Positions 54,304-64,000 of a stretch of 64,000 nucleotides of DNA are shown here, in pieces. The stretch covers positions 408,001 to 472,000 of the forward strand of contig CANAIC010000159.1 of NCBI GenBank assembly GCA_947359465.1, read 5' to 3'. The notes under the pieces were generated by a model that was given only the letters and a program-made list of their open reading frames with translations, was not told where the DNA came from and made no database searches. The position numbers and the translations under genes are program-made. Within the stretch, counting starts at the first letter, position 1, and every line of letters begins with the position of its first letter. Source of the stretch: Metellina segmentata (Eukaryota; Arthropoda; Arachnida; Araneae; Tetragnathidae).

Positions 54304-55338
54304 AGACGTTTGATCATAAATACCTAAAAACAGAGTGAGGAATATTTGAAGGCAGTAGGGATTGCTTCGAACATGGTTAGAAATATACTTGTATGTTAGA
54401 GGGAGCATAGAGAAAAGTTACACATATTTAAGTAAACTATCGAATACTTCAAATTGTATCGAAACTTTACCTCTAAATACGAGTATATTGCTGCTCCCTG
54501 TTCGATTCCTGGTCGTGGAGGGCATAAACGTTGTTAATCAGAACAACAAAGGAAAAACATGCCTTTATTTGTTGTACTATAACAATTTATTTATAGTATA
54601 GTAGTGTGGAGACAATGCTCTTAGAAAGAATGAAATTTAAACAGTCCATTCGACAACAGTTGAGTGAACAATAATGGAATACAATAAAAACCATTCAAAT
54701 GGCAACCAACAATTGAAATCTTTTGAATTGCAAAAGACGAAATCTATTGATCGGTATAATAACAATCGAACAAGAATGGGAGGATCCGATAACAATGGAA
54801 TCTTTTCTTATTCTTCCCCCATAACAATACCTTTGAACTGATTTTACAAAAGAGGGATAGTTGTTTCCACAGAACAAAGTGTTCTAACAGACATTTCAAT
54901 TAATAATAACCCCAAACATGTTAGATGTGTTTATCGTTCTCTCTTCTCGTTGAATTCGACGGCTACGCCAACCGGGTACAAACAAAACTGTACAAGGTAG
55001 TGTTTGACAATTAAGTACAAATAGATGTTCTGATATCGCACTTTACTTCCTTTAGGGGTTGGATACTTTCATTTACCATTGAAGAATTGTTGTTGAATAA
55101 CAAAACCCCATTTTACTGGCTGCCTGCGAATAAATATCAAAGGGGGTACTTTTCACAACTATCTCGGACCATTCATACTCACTTGAATTCAATAACATTC
55201 CATCCAACTTTATTGCCTTCCTAATTACATTTTTTTTCTCACTTATATGTATATTTTGCTAGGATTCACCTATGATCAATCGGAAATGTGTAAAAACACC
55301 CCTCTTTCTTGCAAATAAAAATATAAAAAGTAAAAGTG

Positions 55339-55459
55339 GCCATATATAGCACGTGGTGTTCCTAAGTGGTCCCTCTCCCAAGTACTGAGCGCATCCGAAT
55401 GTGCTTATGTTTGGTGATCGAATAAGAACGGGAGAATTGACCATAATGTGGCCGTTGGC
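55339..55459 (-). rRNA. 5S rRNA-like gene, copy 48 (allele b)
   Basis: Monomer 54351-55506; spacer with a 1-base deletion near 54739 and a 1-base insertion near 54980, both unique. Confidence 0.78.
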
Positions 55460-56494
55460 AGACGTTTGATCATAAATACCTAAAAACAGAGTGAGGAATA
55501 TTTGAAGGCAGTAGGGATTGCTTCGAACATGGTTAGAAATATACTTGTATGTTAGAGGGAGCATAGAGAAAAGTTACACATATTTAAGTAAACTATCGAA
55601 TACTTCAAATTGTATCGAAACTTTACCTCTAAATACGAGTATATTGCTGCTCCCTGTTCGATTCCTGGTCGTGGAGGGCATAAACGTTGTTAATCAGAAC
55701 AACAAAGGAAAAACATGCCTTTATTTGTTGTACTATAACAATTTATTTATAGTATAGTAGTGTGGAGACAATGCTCTTAGAAAGAATGAAATTTAAACAG
55801 TCCATTCGACAACAGTTGAGTGAACAATAATGGAATACAATAAAAACCATTCAAATGGCAACCAACAATTGAAATCTTTTGAATTGCAAAAGACTGAAAT
55901 CTATTGATCGGTATAATAACAATCGAACAAGAATGGGAGGATCCGATAACAATGGAATCTTTTCTTATTCTTCCCCCATAACAATACCTTTGAACTGATT
56001 TTACAAAAGAGGGATAGTTGTTTCCACAGAACAAAGTGTTCTAACAGACATTTCAATTAATAATAACCCCAAACATGTTAGATGTGTTTATCGTTCTCTC
56101 TTCTCGTTGAATTCGACGGCTACGCCAACCGGGTACAACAAAACTGTACAAGGTAGTGTTTGACAATTAAGTACAAATAGATGTTCTGATATCGCACTTT
56201 ACTTCCTTTAGGGGTTGGATACTTTCATTTACCATTGAAGAATTGTTGTTGAATAACAAAACCCCATTTTACTGGCTGCCTGCGAATAAATATCAAAGGG
56301 GGTACTTTTCACAACTATCTCGGACCATTCATACTCACTTGAATTCAATAACATTCCATCCAACTTTATTGCCTTCCTAATTACATTTTTTTTCTCACTT
56401 ATATGTATATTTTGCTAGGATTCACCTATGATCAATCGGAAATGTGTAAAAACACCCCTCTTTCTTGCAAATAAAAATATAAAAAGTAAAAGTG

Positions 56495-56615
56495 GCCATA
56501 TATAGCACGTGGTGTTCCTAAGTGGTCCCTCTCCCAAGTACTGAGCGCATCCGAATGTGCTTATGTTTGGTGATCGAATAAGAACGGGAGAATTGACCAT
56601 AATGTGGCCGTTGGC
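56495..56615 (-). rRNA. 5S rRNA-like gene, copy 49 (allele b)
   Basis: Monomer 55507-56662; spacer marker set of copies 1, 3, 5, 9 and 11 with an allele-b gene. Confidence 0.78.
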
Positions 56616-57650
56616 AGACGTTTGATCATAAATACCTAAAAACAGAGTGAGGAATATTTGAAGGCAGTAGGGATTGCTTCGAACATGGTTAGAAATATAC
56701 TTGTATGTTAGAGGGAGCATAGAGAAAAGTTACACATATTTAAGTAAACTATCGAATACTTCAAATTGTATCGAAACTTTACCTCTAAATACGAGTATAT
56801 TGCTGCTCCCTGTTCGATTCCTGGTCGTGGAGGGCATAAACGTTCTTAATCAGAACAACAAAGGAAAAACATGCCTTTATTTGTTGTACTATAACAATTT
56901 ATTTATAGTATAGTAGTGTGGAGACAATGCTCTTAGAAAGAATGAAATTTAAACAGTCCATTCGACAACAGTTGAGTGAACAATAATGGAATACAATAAA
57001 AACCATTCAAATGGCAACCAACAATTGAAATCTTTTGAATTGCAAAAGACTGAAATCTATTGATCGGTATAATAACAATCGAACAAGAATGGGAGGATCC
57101 GATAACAATGGAATCTTTTCTTATTCTTCCCCCATAACAATACCTTTGAACTGATTTTACAAAAGAGGGATAGTTGTTTCCACAGAACAAAGTGTTCTAA
57201 CAGACATTTCAATTAATAATAACCCCAAACATGTTAGATGTGTTTATCGTTCTCTCTTCTCGTTGAATTCGACGGCTACGCCAACCGGGTACAACAAAAC
57301 TGTACAAGGTAGTGTTTGACAATTAAGTACAAATAGATGTTCTGATATCGCACTTTACTTCCTTTAGGGGTTGGATACTTTCATTTACCATTGAAGAATT
57401 GTTGTTGAATAACAAAACCCCATTTTACTGGCTGCCTGCGAATAAATATCAAAGGGGGTACTTTTCACAACTATCTCGGACCATTCATACTCACTTGAAT
57501 TCAATAACATTCCATCCAACTTTATTGCCTTCCTAATTACATTTTTTTTCTCACTTATATGTATATTTTGCTAGGATTCACCTATGATCAATCGGAAATG
57601 TGTAAAAACACCCCTCTTTCTTGCAAATAAAAATATAAAAAGTAAAAGTG

Positions 57651-57771
57651 GCCATATATAGCACGTGGTGTTCCTAAGTGGTCCCTCTCCCAAGTACTGA
57701 GCGCATCCGAATGTGCTTATCTTTGGTGATCGAATAAGATCGGGAGAATTGACCATAATGTGGCCGTTGGC
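57651..57771 (-). rRNA. 5S rRNA-like gene, copy 50 (allele c)
   Basis: Monomer 56663-57818; left-end spacer markers combined with an allele-c gene. Private G-to-C change near 56845. Confidence 0.78.
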
Positions 57772-58806
57772 AGACGTTTGATCATAAATACCTAAAAACA
57801 AAGTGAGGAATATTTGAAGGCAGTAGGGATTGCTTCGAACATGGTTAGAAATATACTTGTATGTTAGAGGGAGCATAGAGAAAAGTTACACATATTTAAG
57901 TAAACTATCGAATACTTCAAATTGTATCGAAACTTTACCTCTAAATACGAGTATATTGCTGCTCCCTGTTCGATTCCTGGTCGTGGAGGGCATAAACGTT
58001 GTTAATCAGAACAACAAAGGAAAAACATGCCTTTATTTGTTGTACTATAACAATTTATTTATAGTATAGTAGTGTGGAGACAATGCTCTTAGAAAGAATG
58101 AAATTTAAACAGTCCATTCGACAACAGTTGAGTGAACAATAATGGAATACAATAAAAACCATTCAAATGGCAACCAACAATTGAAATCTTTTGAATTGCA
58201 AAAGACTGAAATCTATTGATCGGTATAATAACAATCGAACAAGAATGGGAGGATCCGATAACAATGGAATCTTTTCTTATTCTTCCCCCATAACAATACC
58301 TTTGAACTGATTTTACAAAAGAGGGATAGTTGTTTCCACAGAACAAAGTGTTCTAACAGACATTTCAATTAATAATAACCCCAAACATGTTAGATGTGTT
58401 TATCGTTCTCTCTTCTCGTTGAATTCGACGGCTACGCCAACCGGGTACAACAAAACTGTACAAGGTAGTGTTTGACAATTAAGTACAAATAGATGTTCTG
58501 ATATCGCACTTTACTTCCTTTAGGGGTTGGATACTTTCATTTACCATTGAAGAATTGTTGTTGAATAACAAAACCCCATTTTACTGGCTGCCTGCGAATA
58601 AATATCAAAGGGGGTACTTTTCACAACTATCTCGGACCATTCATACTCACTTGAATTCAATAACATTCCATCCAACTTTATTGCCTTCCTAATTACATTT
58701 TTTTTCTCACTTATATGTATATTTTGCTAGGATTCACCTATGATCAATCGGAAATGTGTAAAAACACCCCTCTTTCTTGCAAATAAAAATATAAAAAGTA
58801 AAAGTG

Positions 58807-58927
58807 GCCATATATAGCACGTGGTGTTCCTAAGTGGTCCCTCTCCCAAGTACTGAGCGCATCCGAATGTGCTTATCTTTGGTGATCGAATAAGATCGGG
58901 AGAATTGACCATAATGTGGCCGTTGGC
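58807..58927 (-). rRNA. 5S rRNA-like gene, copy 51 (allele c)
   Basis: Monomer 57819-58974; same combination as copy 50. Confidence 0.78.
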
Positions 58928-59961
58928 AGACGTTTGATCATAAATACCTAAAAACAAAGTGAGGAATATTTGAAGGCAGTAGGGATTGCTTCGAACATGG
59001 TTAGAAATATACTTGTATGTTAGAGGGAGCATAGAGAAAAGTTACACATATTTAAGTAAACTATCGAATACTTCAAATTGTATCGAAACTTTACCTCTAA
59101 ATACGAGTATATTGCTGCTCCCTGTTCGATTCCTGGTCGTGGAGGGCATAAACGTTGTTAATCAGAACAACAAAGGAAAAACATGCCTTTATTTGTTGTA
59201 CTATAACAATTTATTTATAGTATAGTAGTGTGGAGACAATGCTCTTAGAAAGAATGAAATTTAAACAGTCCATTCGACAACAGTTGAGTGAACAATAATG
59301 GAATACAATAAAAACCATTCAAATGGCAACCAACAATTGAAATCTTTTGAATTGCAAAAGACTGAAATCTATTGATCGGTATAATAACAATCGAACAAGA
59401 ATGGGAGGATCCGATAACAATGGAATCTTTTCTTATTCTTCCCCCATAACAATACCTTTGAACTGATTTTACAAAAGAGGGATAGTTGTTTCCACAGAAC
59501 AAAGTGTTCTAACAGTCATTTCAATTAATAATAACCCCAAGCATGTTAGATGTGTTTATCGTTCTTTCTTCTCGTTGAATTCGACGGCTACGCCAACCGG
59601 GTACAACAAAACTGTACAAGGTAGTGTTTGACAATTAAGTACAAATAGATGTTCTGATATCGCACTTTACTTCCTTTAGGGGTTGGATACTTTCATTTAC
59701 CATTGAAGAATTGTTGTTGAATAACAAAACCCCATTTTACTGGCTGCCTGCGAATAAATATCAAAGGGGGTACTTTTCACAACTATCTCGGACCATTCAT
59801 ACTCACTTGAATTCAATAACATTCCATCCAACTTTATTGCCTTCCTAATTACATTTTTTTTCTCACTTATATGTATATTTTGCTAGGATTCACCTATGAT
59901 CAATCGGAAATTTGTAAAAACACCCTTCTTTCTTGCAAATAAAATATAAAAAGTAAAAGTG

Positions 59962-60082
59962 GCCATATATAGCACGTGGTGTTCCTAAGTGGTCCCTCTC
60001 CCAAGTACTGAGCGCATCCGAATGTGCTTATCTTTGGTGATCGAATAAGATCGGGAGAATTGACCATAATGTGGCCGTTGGC
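59962..60082 (-). rRNA. 5S rRNA-like gene, copy 52 (allele c)
   Basis: Monomer 58975-60129 (1,155 bp); one A missing from an A-run just downstream of the gene near 59941. Confidence 0.78.
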
Positions 60083-61116
60083 AGACGTTTGATCATAAAT
60101 ACCTAAAAACAAAGTGAGGAATATTTGAAGGCAGTAGGGATTGCTTCGAACATGGTTAGAAATATACTTGTATGTTAGAGGGAGCATAGAGAAAAGTTAC
60201 ACATATTTAAGTAAACTATCGAATACTTCAAATTGTATCGAAACTTTACCTCTAAATACGAGTATATTGCTGCTCCCTGTTCGATTCCTGGTCGTGGAGG
60301 GCATAAACGTTGTTAATCAGAACAACAAAGGAAAAACATGCCTTTATTTGTTGTACTATAACAATTTATTTATAGTATAGTAGTGTGGAGACAATGCTCT
60401 TAGAAAGAATGAAATTTAAACAGTCCATTCGACAACAGTTGAGTGAACAATAATGGAATACAATAAAAACCATTCAAATGGCAACCAACAATTGAAATCT
60501 TTTGAATTGCAAAAGACTGAAATCTATTGATCGGTATAATAACAATCGAACAAGAATGGGAGGATCCGATAACAATGGAATCTTTTCTTATTCTTCCCCA
60601 TAACAATACCTTTGAACTGATTTTACAAAAGAGGGATAGTTGTTTCCACAGAACAAAGTGTTCTAACAGTCATTTCAATTAATAATAACCCCAAGCATGT
60701 TAGATGTGTTTATCGTTCTTTCTTCTCGTTGAATTCGACGGCTACGCCAACCGGGTACAACAAAACTGTACAAGGTAGTGTTTGACAATTAAGTACAAAT
60801 AGGTGTTCTGATATCGCACTTTACTTCCTTTAGGGGTTGGATACTTTCATTTACCATTGAAGAATTGTTTTTGAATAACAAAACCCCATTTTACTGGCTG
60901 CCTGCGAATAAATATCAAAGGGGGTACTTTTCACAACTATCTCGGACCATTCATACTCACTTGAATTCAATAACATTCCATCCAACTTTATTGCCTTCCT
61001 AATTACATTTTTTTTCTCACTTATATGTATATTTTGCTAGGATTCACCTATGATCAATCGGAAATGTGTAAAAACACCCTTCTTTCTTGCAAATAAAAAT
61101 ATAAAAAGTAAAAGTG

Positions 61117-61237
61117 GCCATATATAGCACGTGGTGTTCCTAAGTGGTCCCTCTCCCAAGTACTGAGCGCATCCGAATGTGCTTATCTTTGGTGATCGAA
61201 TAAGATCGGGAGAATTGACCATAATGTGGCCGTTGGC
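61117..61237 (-). rRNA. 5S rRNA-like gene, copy 53 (allele c)
   Basis: Monomer 60130-61284 (1,155 bp); one C missing from a five-C run near 60597. Carries the ATAGGTGT and TTGTTTTTGA markers of copies 37-39. Confidence 0.78.
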
Positions 61238-62272
61238 AGACGTTTGATCATAAATACCTAAAAACAAAGTGAGGAATATTTGAAGGCAGTAGGGATTGCT
61301 TCGAACATGGTTAGAAATATACTTGTATGTTAGAGGGAGCATAGAGAAAAGTTACACATATTTAAGTAAACTATCGAATACTTCAAATTGTATCGAAACT
61401 TTACCTCTAAATACGAGTATATTGCTGCTCCCTGTTCGATTCCTGGTCGTGGAGGGCATAAACGTTGTTAATCAGAACAACAAAGGAAAAACATGCCTTT
61501 ATTTGTTGTACTATAACAATTTATTTATAGTATAGTAGTGTGGAGACAATGCTCTTAGAAAGAATGAAATTTAAACAGTCCATTCGACAACAGTTGAGTG
61601 AACAATAATGGAATACAATAAAAACCATTCAAATGGCAACCAACAATTGAAATCTTTTGAATTGCAAAAGACTGAAATCTATTGATCGGTATAATAACAA
61701 TCGAACAAGAATGGGAGGATCCGATAACAATGGAATCTTTTCTTATTCTTCCCCCATAACAATACCTTTGAACTGATTTTACAAAAGAGGGATAGTTGTT
61801 TCCACAGAACAAAGTGTTCTAACAGTCATTTCAATTAATAATAACCCCAAGCATGTTAGATGTGTTTATCGTTCTTTCTTCTCGTTGAATTCGACGGCTA
61901 CGCCAACCGGGTACAACAAAACTGTACAAGGTAGTGTTTGACAATTAAGTACAAATAGGTGTTCTGATATCGCACTTTACTTCCTTTAGGGGTTGGATAC
62001 TTTCATTTACCATTGAAGAATTGTTTTTGAATAACAAAACCCCATTTTACTGGCTGCCTGCGAATAAATATCAAAGGGGGTACTTTTCACAACTATCTCG
62101 GACCATTCATACTCACTTGAATTCAATAACATTCCATCCAACTTTATTGCCTTCCTAATTACATTTTTTTTCTCACTTATATGTATATTTTGCTAGGATT
62201 CACCTATGATCAATCGGAAATGTGTAAAAACACCCTTCTTTCTTGCAAATAAAAATATAAAAAGTAAAAGTG

Positions 62273-62393
62273 GCCATATATAGCACGTGGTGTTCCTAAG
62301 TGGTCCCTCTCCCAAGTACTGAGCGCATCCGAATGTGCTTATCTTTGGTGATCGAATAAGATCGGGAGAATTGACCATAATGTGGCCGTTGGC
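62273..62393 (-). rRNA. 5S rRNA-like gene, copy 54 (allele c)
   Basis: Monomer 61285-62440; double-marker form as in copies 37-39 and 53. Confidence 0.78.
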
Positions 62394-63428
62394 AGACGTT
62401 TGATCATAAATACCTAAAAACAAAGTGAGGAATATTTGAAGGCAGTAGGGATTGCTTCGAACATGGTTAGAAATATACTTGTATGTTAGAGGGAGCATAG
62501 AGAAAAGTTACACATATTTAAGTAAACTATCGAATACTTCAAATTGTATCGAAACTTTACCTCTAAATACGAGTATATTGCTGCTCCCTGTTCGATTCCT
62601 GGTCGTGGAGGGCATAAACGTTGTTAATCAGAACAACAAAGGAAAAACATGCCTTTATTTGTTGTACTATAACAATTTATTTATAGTATAGTAGTGTGGA
62701 GACAATGCTCTTAGAAAGAATGAAATTTAAACAGTCCATTCGACAACAGTTGAGTGAACAATAATGGAATACAATAAAAACCATTCAAATGGCAACCAAC
62801 AATTGAAATCTTTTGAATTGCAAAAGACTGAAATCTATTGATCGGTATAATAACAATCGAACAAGAATGGGAGGATCCGATAACAATGGAATCTTTTCTT
62901 ATTCTTCCCCCATAACAATACCTTTGAACTGATTTTACAAAAGAGGGATAGTTGTTTCCACAGAACAAAGTGTTCTAACAGTCATTTCAATTAATAATAA
63001 CCCCAAGCATGTTAGATGTGTTTATCGTTCTTTCTTCTCGTTGAATTCGACGGCTACGCCAACCGGGTACAACAAAACTGTACAAGGTAGTGTTTGACAA
63101 TTAAGTACAAATAGATGTTCTGATATCGCACTTTACTTCCTTTAGGGGTTGGATACTTTCATTTACCATTGAAGAATTGTTGTTGAATAACAAAACCCCA
63201 TTTTACTGGCTGCCTGCGAATAAATATCAAAGGGGGTACTTTTCACAACTATCTCGGACCATTCATACTCACTTGAATTCAATAACATTCCATCCAACTT
63301 TATTGCCTTCCTAATTACATTTTTTTTCTCACTTATATGTATATTTTGCTAGGATTCACCTATGATCAATCGGAAATGTGTAAAAACACCCCTCTTTCTT
63401 GCAAATAAAAATATAAAAAGTAAAAGTG

Positions 63429-63549
63429 GCCATATATAGCACGTGGTGTTCCTAAGTGGTCCCTCTCCCAAGTACTGAGCGCATCCGAATGTGCTTATCT
63501 TTGGTGATCGAATAAGATCGGGAGAATTGACCATAATGTGGCCGTTGGC
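63429..63549 (-). rRNA. 5S rRNA-like gene, copy 55 (allele c)
   Basis: Monomer 62441-63596, the last complete one. Allele-c gene with the CACCCCTC flank otherwise seen at the left end and in copies 47-51. Confidence 0.78.
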
Positions 63550-63596
63550 AGACGTTTGATCATAAATACCTAAAAACAAAGTGAGGAATATTTGAA

Positions 63597-64000
63597 GGCA
63601 GTAGGGATTGCTTCGAACATGGTTAGAAATATACTTGTATGTTAGAGGGAGCATAGAGAAAAGTTACACATATTTAAGTAAACTATCGAATACTTCAAAT
63701 TGTATCGAAACTTTACCTCTAAATACGAGTATATTGCTGCTCCCTGTTCGATTCCTGGTCGTGGAGGGCATAAACGTTGTTAATCAGAACAACAAAGGAA
63801 AAACATGCCTTTATTTGTTGTACTATAACAATTTATTTATAGTATAGTAGTGTGGAGACAATGCTCTTAGAAAGAATGAAATTTAAACAGTCCATTCGAC
63901 AACAGTTGAGTGAACAATAATGGAATACAATAAAAACCATTCAAATGGCAACCAACAATTGAAATCTTTTGAATTGCAAAAGACTGAAATCTATTGATCG
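63597..64000. repeat. Partial monomer 56 (cut by the window edge)
   Basis: The first 404 bases of another monomer, ending in the spacer before its 5S-like gene. It contains the B-box-like word and the hairpin in the usual places. The array continues beyond the window. Confidence 0.95.

Larger units (their letters stand above)
53195..58974. repeat. Block resembling the left end of the array (copies 47-51)
   Basis: Copies 48-51 carry CAGACATT, AAACATG, TTCTCTC and CACCCCTC, the marker set of copies 1, 3, 5, 9 and 11 more than 40 kb away. Copies 47-49 have allele b and copies 50-51 allele c. Confidence 0.75.
1..64000. repeat. Tandem array of ~1,156-bp 5S-bearing monomers (55 complete copies)
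   Basis: The same monomer repeats head to tail from the first to the last base. Counting from the word GGCAGTAGGG, monomers start at 3, 1161, 2317, 3475 and so on to 63597. Lengths are 1,156 bp in most copies, 1,158 in copies 1, 3 and 5 (two extra G at the junction), 1,159 in copies 13, 15, 16 and 18 (a 3-base change in the spacer), and 1,155 in copies 30, 31, 52 and 53. Copies differ at only a few dozen positions in total, so they are kept nearly identical by concerted evolution. All are in the same orientation. The array runs off both ends, so its true size exceeds 64 kb. Each monomer holds one minus-strand 5S rRNA-like gene and about 1 kb of spacer. Confidence 0.99.

Noticed and set aside
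1..64000. CRISPR array or bacterial repeat locus
   Set aside because: The repeat unit is over 1.1 kb with no short repeat-spacer pattern, no cas genes, and a eukaryote-type 5S sequence with polymerase III signals.

Overview
The whole 64 kb window is one uninterrupted head-to-tail tandem array. The monomer is about 1,156 bp (range 1,155-1,159). There are 55 complete monomers (bases 3 to 63596), a 2-base stub at the left and a 404-base partial monomer at the right. No unique flanking DNA, mobile element insertion, inversion or credible protein-coding gene is visible, so neither edge of the array is in the window.

Each monomer carries one recognisable gene: a 121-nt 5S rRNA-like sequence on the minus strand near its right end (991-1111 in the first monomer), followed by T-runs that would serve as an RNA polymerase III terminator. 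Aligned by eye against remembered animal 5S sequences it runs without gaps over about the first 112 positions. It keeps the conserved loop and internal-promoter words (CGATCACC, TAAGCA, AGTACTTGG, GGAACACC). Several helices, however, are poorly paired, so the copies may be a divergent or degenerate 5S family rather than the cell's main 5S genes. The remaining roughly 1,035 bp per monomer is A+T-rich spacer. It holds a perfect B-box-like word, a 7-bp hairpin, an 8-T tract, one BamHI site and two EcoRI sites, but no complete second RNA gene that I can recognise.

The organism is a eukaryote, most likely an animal. The 5S word choices (GCCAACG start, CGATCACC, GGAACACC.CGTG) look closest to arthropod or insect 5S, but this rests on memory and is tentative.

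The copies fall into three 5S alleles, numbered by RNA position: a = U32/G51 (9 copies), b = U32/C51 (15 copies), c = A32/G51 (31 copies). They are arranged in local higher-order patterns: dimers of 2,314 bp (monomers 1-6), alternating dimers (8-12), a trimer-like pattern of 3,474 bp (13-18), a homogeneous block (19-25), dimers again (26-32), a mostly allele-c block with a nested dimer (33-46), a block resembling the left end of the array (47-51), and a mixed end (52-56). This is what unequal crossing-over and gene conversion produce. Monomer 47 appears to be a recombination junction.
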